Source: Mesorhizobium sp.
GTDB taxonomy: Bacteria > Pseudomonadota > Alphaproteobacteria > Rhizobiales > Rhizobiaceae
Length of the DNA stretch: 64,000 nt
NCBI GenBank assembly: GCA_022833215.1
Contig: JAIPUZ010000013.1
Span: 1-64,000 of the forward strand
Direction of reading: 5' to 3'
In this document: one piece after another, positions 7,065 through 14,417 of the stretch
Layout of the letters: every line of letters starts with the position of its first letter
How positions within the stretch are numbered: the first letter of the stretch is position 1
Notes under the pieces: generated by a model
Told to the model about the DNA's origin: nothing
The model's database searches: none
What the model saw: the letters and a program-made list of their open reading frames with translations, nothing else
Translations under genes and position numbers: made by a program

Positions 7065-9082
7065 GCTGGAGCCGTATCGGCGGCTCCGGCTGGAGCAGAC
7101 GGCGCGATCCTGACCAGAGCCGCTCGTCCCTCCTCGTGGAACCAGAGCTCCCCGATCTTCGCGTCATCGCTTTTCGGAAGCGGATTCGCTTCCCGCACCT
7201 TGAAGGTGGTCGGGAGGTTCACCGATGTTCCGAAGACGAGCGCGTGCTGCTTCGGCAACGACGGCAAACGCTTCAGAACCGCTTCGGAAATGAATGGCGT
7301 CATCTGCCGGATCTGCGAAAGGTCATCCGGGTTCTGTATGCGATGGATAACGAAGTTCGAGCATTGAGAAAGCACGGTTTTCGAGAGTTCGCTCGGTCGT
7401 TGCGACGCGACCAACAGGAAAAGCCCGTATTTTCGCCCTTCCTTGGCGATACGCTCATAGATCTTGCTGGCGTCGATTGCATATCGGGAGGTTGCTTCGG
7501 AGATGTACCGGTGCGCCTCTTCCAGAAGCAGATGCACCGGAAAGCGATTTCGTGGATCGGCTTGCCGCAACAATCTGAACGCCATCCGTGCAAGCACAGA
7601 TGCCACCAGCTCGACGACTTCATCCTCGACCGCGTTCATATCGACGATGATGATCTGATCACGCTTGAGCCAGTTCGCTCCATTGCGCTCAAGACCCAGG
7701 AGGCTTTCCAGAAATTTGTCGCGAGACAGTTCCGCCTGTCCGCCCGCCGCATTGTGGCGAAGAAACTCATACTCGGGGCGCTCCTCCAGGGATTTGAAGC
7801 GCGTCAACATCTGCGAGCAGTAGTCTCGAATCTGCCTGTTCCCATGCGCCTCCTCGTAAAGTATCGCTAGGTCCAGCGCCTCGCCCAATGCCGCGAAGTC
7901 GAACGGCAGATTGGAGTAAGCCGGCAACTTCAGGCCGTCGATGACGAATCCACCACCATTTTCATCTCCGAGAAGGTATTTCGTCAGGCCATCCGGATCG
8001 GCCATCTGGCCGAAACTAATCTTTATGTATGGCTTGATCTTTGCCGTGCCGATTTCGGCGGTGTTGAAGCGCTGTAGCAGGCCAATCATTCGATCATGCT
8101 TCGAAGGGCTACCGGTATCATCGCGGAGAATCTGGCTCAGGCAGGTAGCAAGGATATGATTTTTTATGCCCTTCAGTTCGCCGCTTGCTTCCGCAGAAAA
8201 CAGTGTCGCGAGGCCGAGAGCCATTCGCAATATCGGAAGTTGTGTTCGCTCACTGGCCTGAAGCAGCAGCTCCCATTCTGATTGCTCCAGGAACCAATGC
8301 GGGAGGCGGAACTTTCCGTCGGACGCGGTCCCGTCCAGCACCACATGGGCGACGCCAATTCCGTTCTCCTTGGCAAGCGGCGTCAGCGCATTGGCGTATT
8401 CGCCGTTCACGTCGAAGACCACAAAAGTCGCCCCTCGGGCGTGGAACTCGTCCGCCTTGTCGAACAATGACTGGAGCACCGAGGCAACGGTGCAGGACTT
8501 GCCGCTCCCGGTGTTCCCAAGCACAGCGGTATGACCGCCGAAAAAGTCGTCGATCCGGACCTTGACGTCGTAGCCCTCGAACACTACCGAGCGGCCGATC
8601 GACAGGGCACGAAAGCGCGTCGCATCTTCAAGCACAGGCGCGGCGCCATTGAGGCCCAGAGCAGGTTCACTCGGCTGGTCGGTCTCGAAAACGCGATCAA
8701 GCTCCGCATCGAGAGCATAAAGCGCGTCCGCGTAAAGTGACGGAAACACGGAGACGCCGAAGCGGAATTTGGCGTTGCGATCCTGCGGCAACATCCCCAC
8801 CGGCACGACGTCGAGATACTTCGCTGACGCCGCCTTGTCCAACTCCCCCTCGCCTCGCCCGGCGCTGGTGATGTCCCGCTCTCGCAGGCCGACGACCTCG
8901 ACCACGACATATTCCGTCTGAACCGGAATCATCAGGAACGAGCCAAGGCGGGCGACATAGTGAACGTCATCGAACCCGACGATTGTGAAATTATCCGTGA
9001 CGGCGTGCATCTCGACGACGAAGCGGTCGGCCGCGACGGAGACCACCTTGCCGATGGCGCGTTTGCGGTCGTCGCGGCTCAT
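7061..9082 (-). CDS. herA: HerA-type hexameric ATPase (DUF87), defence translocase
   Basis: This encodes 673 residues. A beta-barrel-like N-terminal region (1-170) is followed by the RecA-like motor with Walker A GNTGSGKS (Lys195), Walker B-like IIIVDMN and a second acidic motif LLLEEAHRY, and a C-terminal SQRPSEL sensor segment typical of HerA/FtsK ATPases. HerA proteins assemble as hexamers that pump or bind DNA. The upstream gene is SIR2 with an ATGA overlap, which matches the SIR2-HerA antiphage arrangement described in the literature. The downstream exonuclease also overlaps by 4 bases, so a three-component machine is plausible. Confidence 0.9.
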   Translation of the reverse strand: MSRDDRKRAIGKVVSVAADRFVVEMHAVTDNFTIVGFDDVHYVARLGSFLMIPVQTEYVVVEVVGLRERDITSAGRGEGELDKAASAKYLDVVPVGMLPQDRNAKFRFGVSVFPSLYADALYALDAELDRVFETDQPSEPALGLNGAAPVLEDATRFRALSIGRSVVFEGYDVKVRIDDFFGGHTAVLGNTGSGKSCTVASVLQSLFDKADEFHARGATFVVFDVNGEYANALTPLAKENGIGVAHVVLDGTASDGKFRLPHWFLEQSEWELLLQASERTQLPILRMALGLATLFSAEASGELKGIKNHILATCLSQILRDDTGSPSKHDRMIGLLQRFNTAEIGTAKIKPYIKISFGQMADPDGLTKYLLGDENGGGFVIDGLKLPAYSNLPFDFAALGEALDLAILYEEAHGNRQIRDYCSQMLTRFKSLEERPEYEFLRHNAAGGQAELSRDKFLESLLGLERNGANWLKRDQIIIVDMNAVEDEVVELVASVLARMAFRLLRQADPRNRFPVHLLLEEAHRYISEATSRYAIDASKIYERIAKEGRKYGLFLLVASQRPSELSKTVLSQCSNFVIHRIQNPDDLSQIRQMTPFISEAVLKRLPSLPKQHALVFGTSVNLPTTFKVREANPLPKSDDAKIGELWFHEEGRAALVRIAPSAPAGAADTAPA

Positions 9083-10407
9083 TCGCTGTCTCCATCGTCG
9101 GAAGGAGCTTCAGCCTTCTTCGGGGACATCGCCTCCAGCACTTTCCGGATCGCATCGTCGATACGCTCGCTCGGTCGCTGGGGCATGAACTCGTCGATGA
9201 TCGTATCGAAATAATGCGCCTTGCGGCCCGCTTCCGGGCCGCTGCCGCCGATGATCCAGATGCGGGGATCATTCAGGGCGCGGAGCTTAGCCAGCTCTCC
9301 TTCAAGTGTCGGATCGACGAAGATTACCAGGCGGAATGTCGGTATGGTGAGCGCCTGGTAGATGATATTGTTGATGTGCTCGTCGCCGAAGGCGTATCCC
9401 ATCGTAAAAAGAACGCTTTGTTCCCTCACGATCCGCGACTGGAACTCGCGAAACAGGTCCGCATAGGGTGATCCGAGGCTGGAATTTTGCTTTGCGGGGG
9501 TGGGATAGATCATCACCTTCCCCAGTTCCTGCCCCTTCGAAACAGCCATTTCGCGGATCGGGAACAGCCCGTGGTCGTCTTCGGTCCAGCTAATCGACCC
9601 ATGAATCTTGCAGAGATAGACGAAGCCATCCACAGCCGACCATTTCCGGTTCGTCAGATCGAGCTGCTCGGCAAGTGCGTAACGGAAGGTGGCGGGGTTG
9701 AAGCGACGCTCCACTACGCCGGAGAAGCCATTAGCGTAAGGCAGGCCGAGCCGGTCCATCGCCGTTTCGTTGAAAAGATCGTAGTTGGTGGTGAAAATCC
9801 ATGGACGCGGCAGCGAGCGATCACGCAGGACCAGCTTTCTGTAGAAAGTTTCGTAGAGTGTCCCGACGGTACTGTCGCCATTGGCGAATGCGCCGTTCGT
9901 GCATTTGTCCCATAGGAACGCCTGAACCTTCTCGATGATCGAATTGACAACCTTCAGATTTTCTTTCGCCTTCTCAAGCTTGCTGCGCGATAGCGAGAAC
10001 CGCAGGCTGAACAGCAGCTCCATCAATCGTTCGAGGTTACGGGCAAACTCCTTGTGGCCAATATCGATCCCGAATTCGTCGGTGAGAACCTTCCGCTCGG
10101 CGGCGGTTGGGAATCCTGCCTTATCGACAGTCCGCGCCTTCGTGAACTCCTTGGCGAGCGGCTCCATGGTTGGGATGCCAACGTCCCGCCATTCCTCGCC
10201 TAGCAAATCGTCAGTTTGCTTGACGTAGTACGACGAGCACCCTGCCCCAAGCAGGAACGCCACGTTCTTTGCGTTCAGAGATTCCGACAGCGCCTTCCTG
10301 ACGACATCGGCGCCGGCCGGCCATTCGAGATCACCGGCATCACCCTCGACGCCCCGCAGAAACTTGAATGTCAGTTTCTCAGGTTCTTCTCCATCGGAAT
10401 CCGCCAC
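9079..10407 (-). CDS. SIR2-like NADase, defence effector
   Basis: This encodes 442 residues from a GTG at 10407 that follows a GAGGGGG. The SIR2 Rossmann signature FLLGAGCSS lies near residue 50. FTTNYDLFNE carries the NAD-binding Asn, and CKIHGSISW carries the catalytic His. A C-terminal MGYAFGDEHINN motif is typical of SIR2_2-type effectors. In characterised SIR2-HerA systems the SIR2 subunit depletes NAD+ during phage infection. The stop overlaps the herA start (ATGA). The start lies within 11 bases of the GNAT stop, so all five genes from DUF1778 to the exonuclease look like one transcript. Confidence 0.85.
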   Translation of the reverse strand: MADSDGEEPEKLTFKFLRGVEGDAGDLEWPAGADVVRKALSESLNAKNVAFLLGAGCSSYYVKQTDDLLGEEWRDVGIPTMEPLAKEFTKARTVDKAGFPTAAERKVLTDEFGIDIGHKEFARNLERLMELLFSLRFSLSRSKLEKAKENLKVVNSIIEKVQAFLWDKCTNGAFANGDSTVGTLYETFYRKLVLRDRSLPRPWIFTTNYDLFNETAMDRLGLPYANGFSGVVERRFNPATFRYALAEQLDLTNRKWSAVDGFVYLCKIHGSISWTEDDHGLFPIREMAVSKGQELGKVMIYPTPAKQNSSLGSPYADLFREFQSRIVREQSVLFTMGYAFGDEHINNIIYQALTIPTFRLVIFVDPTLEGELAKLRALNDPRIWIIGGSGPEAGRKAHYFDTIIDEFMPQRPSERIDDAIRKVLEAMSPKKAEAPSDDGDSE

Positions 10408-10417
10408 GAACACCCCC

Positions 10418-10927
10418 TCATTTGAACAAAGCCTCAATATCCGCCATTGGGCGGAATAATTTCATCGGCTGATCCGGAAACGACAAAAAACTCTCACGCT
10501 CGTAGAAGCGCTTTGCGCTCTCATCCTTGGCGTCCACGATCACCGCGAAGGATGCAATGTCGCTGCGCACAGCCCGGTAGAGCGCGTCCGCGAGAAGAAA
10601 CCTACCATAGCCTCTTCCCTGATAACGCTGATCGACGGCAAGACGACCCAGCAAGGTCGCCGGGATCAATGGGTAGCGCGGCAGCTTGCGGATAGTCGCA
10701 GCCGGCAATTCCGGAAGCCTTACCGCCGTCGAAGAGAGCGTGTAGTATCCGGCGATGCCACCGTCCTGCAGCACGAGGACAAAAGGCGCCGCCATCTTCT
10801 TTCTGGCGTCCTGTCCGGCCTGCGTCTGGAAATATCGGTTGAGCGGCTCTACGCCGCTTTCGAACCCCGATCGGTCATGTTGCGGGCCGAGAACCTCGAC
10901 CCGCAGGATGTCGTCCCCTTCCCCCAC
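10418..10927 (-). CDS. GNAT acetyltransferase toxin (TacT/AtaT-like)
   Basis: This encodes 169 residues with a GTG start three bases after the antitoxin stop. The GNAT fold is shown by the acetyl-CoA loop LAVDQRYQGRGYGRFLLADA, residues 110-129. Its sequence, including AGYYTLSSTAV, fits toxins that acetylate charged aminoacyl-tRNAs and stop translation. Pairing with a DUF1778 protein is the standard arrangement for this toxin family. It lies directly upstream of SIR2-HerA with almost no gap, so the pair may stabilise the defence operon or share its regulation. The actual tRNA target cannot be read from sequence. Confidence 0.85.
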   Translation of the reverse strand: MGEGDDILRVEVLGPQHDRSGFESGVEPLNRYFQTQAGQDARKKMAAPFVLVLQDGGIAGYYTLSSTAVRLPELPAATIRKLPRYPLIPATLLGRLAVDQRYQGRGYGRFLLADALYRAVRSDIASFAVIVDAKDESAKRFYERESFLSFPDQPMKLFRPMADIEALFK

Positions 10928-10930
10928 TCG

Positions 10931-11233
10931 TTAGACGCCTGTTCTCTCGCGATAGTAGCGAACGGTATCGCGCAGCCGCTCGTTGACAGGCCGTGGTTCA
11001 ACCAGAGCCTGGACGAACGCCTGGCTGTCCCGCACTGAAAGCTCCAAATGTTGATATTCCTCGACAGCGCGCCGCGCCGCATCCTGCACGCTTGTCAAAA
11101 CGAAATCCGTCACGGTCCGTCCTTGCAGCGCAGCGGCATGTTCGATCAGACGCTTCTGGTCAGCGGTCACGCGCGTCTCAAGGCGTTCCCCCCGGACGCG
11201 GCCAGTCATTGACCTCTTTGCTGCTTCGGCCAT
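10931..11233 (-). CDS. DUF1778 antitoxin
   Basis: This encodes 100 residues. An N-terminal ribbon-helix-helix (RLETRVTADQKRLIEHAAAL, 17-36 and GRTVTDFVL) binds DNA. A C-terminal helix (LVEPRPVNERLRDTV) is the part that wraps the GNAT toxin in this family. The ATG at 11233 has GGAG 8 bases upstream. It is the first gene of the operon, which suits an autorepressor. A palindrome GGCCAgTGGCC sits 32 bases upstream and is a candidate operator. Confidence 0.85.
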   Translation of the reverse strand: MAEAAKRSMTGRVRGERLETRVTADQKRLIEHAAALQGRTVTDFVLTSVQDAARRAVEEYQHLELSVRDSQAFVQALVEPRPVNERLRDTVRYYRERTGV

Positions 11234-11542
11234 TTTCGATCTCCAATCTACCGCATATATGTACGGCCAGTGGCCGGAAAAATCAAGATGCAGTCCAGCC
11301 AGCGAGAGGATAACGCCGGCATTGCCATGAAGCCAAGATGCAGATTTTATCGGGGTAGCTGGGAATTCGACGGCTCCGGCCCGAGTGCAGCAGGCTGTTG
11401 CACAATTGCCGTGAGACCACGATGCTGCTCTCCCAGCGCCGGAAAGCACAGAGAATCCTCGAGTATCCGCTGATTTCGTGGTCGGGCAGCCGTTCAAGAT
11501 GAAACGCGCTTAGCGCACACCCCGATCGGAAAGCGAGGTTGA
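11234..11542. promoter_or_regulatory. intergenic region with toxin-antitoxin promoter
   Basis: This 309-base gap separates the divergent defence operon (minus) and ICE backbone (plus). It contains the perfect 11-base palindrome GGCCAgTGGCC at 11265-11275 next to an ACATATATG stretch, placed where a promoter of the antitoxin operon would lie. AAGATGCAG occurs twice (11284 and 11335). I see no gene. Assignment as operator is inference. Confidence 0.4.
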
Positions 11543-11821
11543 ATGTTCCGCATCCTTTCCGGCTGGATCGAGAAACGCAGGCAGATCCGTCGGCGATGGC
11601 AACAGGACGCGCACGCCTTGATCGGACAGCATGGGCCCGAAGCCTACTATGAGGCGCAGCGTCTTGCCGCCCGCAGTCGCGCCCAGGCAGACAGGTCCGG
11701 GTTCTGGCATTGGGCGAAGGTAGCTTCCGAGGTCGCACGTCTCTCTCCGGTCGTGCAGATGGACATGAAGGTCGTGCAAGCTATCGCCGACGAGGAAATG
11801 CGGAAACACCGGCGCTCCTGA
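11543..11821 (+). CDS. small basic protein of the ICE backbone, unknown function
   Basis: This encodes 92 residues starting MFRILSGWIEKRRQ. GAGG lies just upstream of the ATG. The protein is helical and rich in Arg, Gln and Ala, with the segment GPEAYYEAQRLAARSRAQ followed by SGFWHWAKVASEVAR. I have seen similar small proteins at the edge of alphaproteobacterial conjugative islands, without a known role. No membrane segment or signal peptide is visible. Confidence 0.55.
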   Translation: MFRILSGWIEKRRQIRRRWQQDAHALIGQHGPEAYYEAQRLAARSRAQADRSGFWHWAKVASEVARLSPVVQMDMKVVQAIADEEMRKHRRS

Positions 11822-11939
11822 CAGATTTTGCGGGGGGAAAGCATTCCCCCTGGTCGGCACTGCGTTGCCGGCACACCCCCATCGAGCGGGGAGACCCCGC
11901 AACGCCCCCTTTAGAGTGAGAGTGGGGACCGGGTTTGCC

Positions 11940-11983
11940 GTGACGGGTTGAAAGCCGGAGGAGAGTCCGACGGTGCCCGTCGC
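11940..11983 (+). promoter_or_regulatory. nested-stem leader RNA upstream of ardC
   Basis: The outer stem is GTGACGG (11940-11946) with CCGTCGC (11977-11983). The inner hairpin is CGGA/TCCG at 11956-11969 with loop GGAGAG. The sequence GCGGAG, which serves as ribosome binding site of ardC (start 11995), directly follows. The same structure with different inner-stem bases precedes two other ICE genes (27660, 32280). Confidence 0.7.
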
Positions 11984-11994
11984 GGAGAACCGCG

Positions 11995-12741
11995 ATGTCG
12001 AGATATGACCGCACCCCAGGCTCCGGCTCGCACCGGGCGAACCTTTACGACGAAATCACCGGCAAGATCATCGCCGAGCTTGAAGCTGGACGCTTCCCCT
12101 GGGCTCAACCCTGGGGCAAGGCCACGACCAAAGCCCCGCTCGGCTTGCCGCAGAACGCCAGCACCGGCCGCGCCTATAGCGGCATCAATATCCTGATCCT
12201 CTGGGGGGCCGTCGTCCAACACGGCTTCCCGGGACAAGGCTGGCTCACCTTCCGCCAGGCGCAGTCGCTTGGCGGCAATGTCCGCAAGGGCGAGCGCGGT
12301 ACCACCGTCGTCTATGCCGATCGCTTCACGCCCGAGGACGAGAAGCGGCGCGCGAGAGAAACCGGCGAGGAACCGGGGACGATCCCGTTCCTGAAGCGCT
12401 TCACCGTGTTCAACACCGCGCAATGCGAGGGTCTGCCCGAGGACATCGCCGTCGCTATGCCGCCCCCGCCGCCGGATCTGATCGAGCCGAGGGTCGAGGT
12501 CCTGATCAAGGCCACCGGCATCGACTTCCATATCGGCGGGGATCGCGCCTACTATGTCCCGGCCCTCGACCATGTGGTCGTCCCGCCGCCGCAAGTCTAT
12601 TTCGAGCCGATCAACTGGCACCGGACGACCCTGCATGAGCTGGGTCACGCCACGGGTCATGCGTCCCGTCTAGCCCGCGATTTCTCCGGCAGCTTCGGCA
12701 CGAAGAAATACGCCTTCGAGGAGCTGATCGCGTTATCCTGA
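11995..12741 (+). pseudogene. ardC: ardC antirestriction gene, 5' part, split by transposon
   Basis: This encodes the first 246 residues of an ArdC-type antirestriction protein. The N-terminal ssDNA-binding domain (DUF1738; LYDEITGKIIAELEAG, then NILILWGAV) is followed by the zincin-like domain with the HELGH zinc motif in TTLHELGHATGHASRL. ArdC protects incoming single-stranded DNA from host restriction. The true frame runs to 12732 (EELIA); three foreign codons and a stop follow. The missing 73 residues are at 25455-25676. The two parts join in frame as EELIA-EMSAAF, giving a normal 319-residue ArdC. The insertion is therefore recent. Confidence 0.9.
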
Positions 12742-12760
12742 CTCTGTGATCCTGTCTCAG
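12733..12760 (+). repeat. left terminal inverted repeat of the transposon
   Basis: TTATCCTGA at the outer end and CTGTCTCAG at the inner end match the reverse complement of 25423-25448 (TTATCTGA and CTGTCTCAG), with two small gaps between. It sits directly inside the 6-bp core. Confidence 0.75.
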
Positions 12761-12816
12761 AATCATGCATTGGAGGCGCCTCACCACGGCTCCGGTGAAG
12801 CTCTTCAGACGTCCGG

Positions 12817-12855
12817 GTCAAGCGTTCCCGCAGCGTAGCGAGGACAACGCTTGAC
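12817..12855. repeat. subterminal inverted repeat in the transposon left end
   Basis: GTCAAGCGTT (12817-12826) and AACGCTTGAC (12846-12855) are perfect 10-base arms around 19 bases. The position near the transposon end suits a recombinase accessory site, or the structure may act in RNA. I did not find a copy at the right end. Confidence 0.45.
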
Positions 12856-12882
12856 GCGGCGGCGGCACGACAAGCTGTTCAT

Positions 12883-12908
12883 GGGGTGCAGGCTAAGTCC
12901 TGCACCCC
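12883..12908. repeat. strong hairpin before the first recombinase gene
   Basis: GGGGTGCAGG (12883-12892) pairs perfectly with CCTGCACCCC (12899-12908) across a 6-base loop. No T-run follows on either strand, so it is not a standard terminator. It lies 50 bases before the first recombinase start. Confidence 0.5.
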
Positions 12909-12959
12909 TGCCACGCGGCGAGCGGGAGAGCGCGAGGGGAACCCCTCGCATTCTAAACA

Positions 12960-14417
12960 ATGAAGTTGCGCCGAAGGCGCTCCGCTTGGGTATCGTGCGT
13001 GCATTTGTATTTTACCGATCTTGACACTATTTCGCGTCCGCTTTTCCTTGATGACCTTGCAGTGAGCCTCGCGCCCGGTGCGCTCGACGCGGTCGAGCGC
13101 ACCGGGCTGATTCACGGCATGCCGTTCATCCTGATGGATGACGGCAGCTACGATCTCGCTCTCAACCGGTTCTTTCGTGCCTGTCCTGCTATGGGAGCGC
13201 GATCGCCGAACACGTGGCGCTCCTACGCCCGCGACATTCTCGTCTGGGCGCGCTTTCTTGTCGAACGGCGCGGCGGCAAGACGGTCTGGCAGGCCGGCCG
13301 CGACGATGTCCTGGCCTTTCACCGGGCGCGTCGGCTGTCGGCAGCTCCCTACCGCATCTCGGCTGCGAGCTGGAACCGGAGCGTTGCCGCGCTCGACAAG
13401 CTCTATCGCTGGGCTGTCGAGGAAGGAATCATTGCGATCTCGCCCTTCAGCTACGGCGCCACCCTTCGCAGGGCCGGCGGTAGCCGCGCAGTGCTCGCTG
13501 TGACGACGAACCGTGCCCGCGAGCGCGCCGCGCGGCGCCACGATACCCGTTACATCGATCTTGGCCGCTACCTGCTGTTCCGCGAGGTGGGATTGCGCGG
13601 CCGGCTTCCCGACGGCTCGGAGGACGCGACGTGGCGCGGCCGCAACGGCGAGCGCAATGCGTTGTTTGCCGAGCTTCTCGTCACGACCGGCCTGCGGCTG
13701 ACAGAGGCCGGCAGTCTGCTGCTGAGTGAGCTGCCGCGCCTGACCGATCCCGAATCGCGCTCGGTGCCGTTCGATCTCCCCGGTCCGATCGCCAAGGGCG
13801 GACGACCACGGCGCATCCGCGTTCCCCGCCGGGTACTGAGATTGATCGGCGACTATGTCGATCTCGAGCGCACGGTCTCTGCCGCGCGCTCAGAGCCTTC
13901 GGTGTCCGATCCGCTCTGGCTGATGCTGGAGGACGGGAAGGCAACAGACGCGGCGGGCAAGCGTGTCCGGCTCGACCGTCTGACGCTGGGCGAACGCCGC
14001 CGCGTGCTGGTCGGCACGCCCGGCCAGGCGCAGCATGCCTTGCTCTGGCTGACTGAAGGCGGCAAGCCCGTGCCCTCGGCGACTTGGGAAGCTGCCTTTC
14101 GGCGGGCCTGCACCCGCTGCCGCCGTTTCGGCATCGAGGTCGAGGTGACGCCACACACGCTGCGGCACACCTTCGCCGTCAACATGCTCTCCATGCTGAT
14201 CCGCGAGCAGATCGGATCCGTGTTCGATCCGCAGGACCAGCACGGCGCAGCCTATCGGCGGATTCTCGGCGATCCTCTGCAGAAGCTCCAGCACCTGCTG
14301 GGGCATGCGAGTATCACCAGCACCTACATCTATCTCGACAGCCTCGCCGAGGCGCAGGAGCTGGTCGAGGCCGCCGCGGATCGCTGGGCCGAAGACACGG
14401 CTGGCGGCGCGGCATGA
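12960..14417 (+). CDS. tnpA: transposon tyrosine recombinase A (TnpA/RitA-like)
   Basis: This encodes 485 residues. A SAM-like core-binding domain covers about 75-180 (TWRSYARDILVWARFLVERR). The catalytic domain carries Arg in TTGLRLTEAG, Lys in IAKGGRPRRIRVP, the HTLRHTF box, LQHLLGHAS and the nucleophile Tyr in TSTYIYLDS, so all active-site residues are present. The extreme N-terminus (MKLRRRRSAWV) is doubtful and translation may begin a little later; no clear Shine-Dalgarno site precedes 12960. It is first of four genes joined by ATGA overlaps. Length exceeds Tn554 TnpA (361 residues as I recall). Confidence 0.85.
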   Translation: MKLRRRRSAWVSCVHLYFTDLDTISRPLFLDDLAVSLAPGALDAVERTGLIHGMPFILMDDGSYDLALNRFFRACPAMGARSPNTWRSYARDILVWARFLVERRGGKTVWQAGRDDVLAFHRARRLSAAPYRISAASWNRSVAALDKLYRWAVEEGIIAISPFSYGATLRRAGGSRAVLAVTTNRARERAARRHDTRYIDLGRYLLFREVGLRGRLPDGSEDATWRGRNGERNALFAELLVTTGLRLTEAGSLLLSELPRLTDPESRSVPFDLPGPIAKGGRPRRIRVPRRVLRLIGDYVDLERTVSAARSEPSVSDPLWLMLEDGKATDAAGKRVRLDRLTLGERRRVLVGTPGQAQHALLWLTEGGKPVPSATWEAAFRRACTRCRRFGIEVEVTPHTLRHTFAVNMLSMLIREQIGSVFDPQDQHGAAYRRILGDPLQKLQHLLGHASITSTYIYLDSLAEAQELVEAAADRWAEDTAGGAA

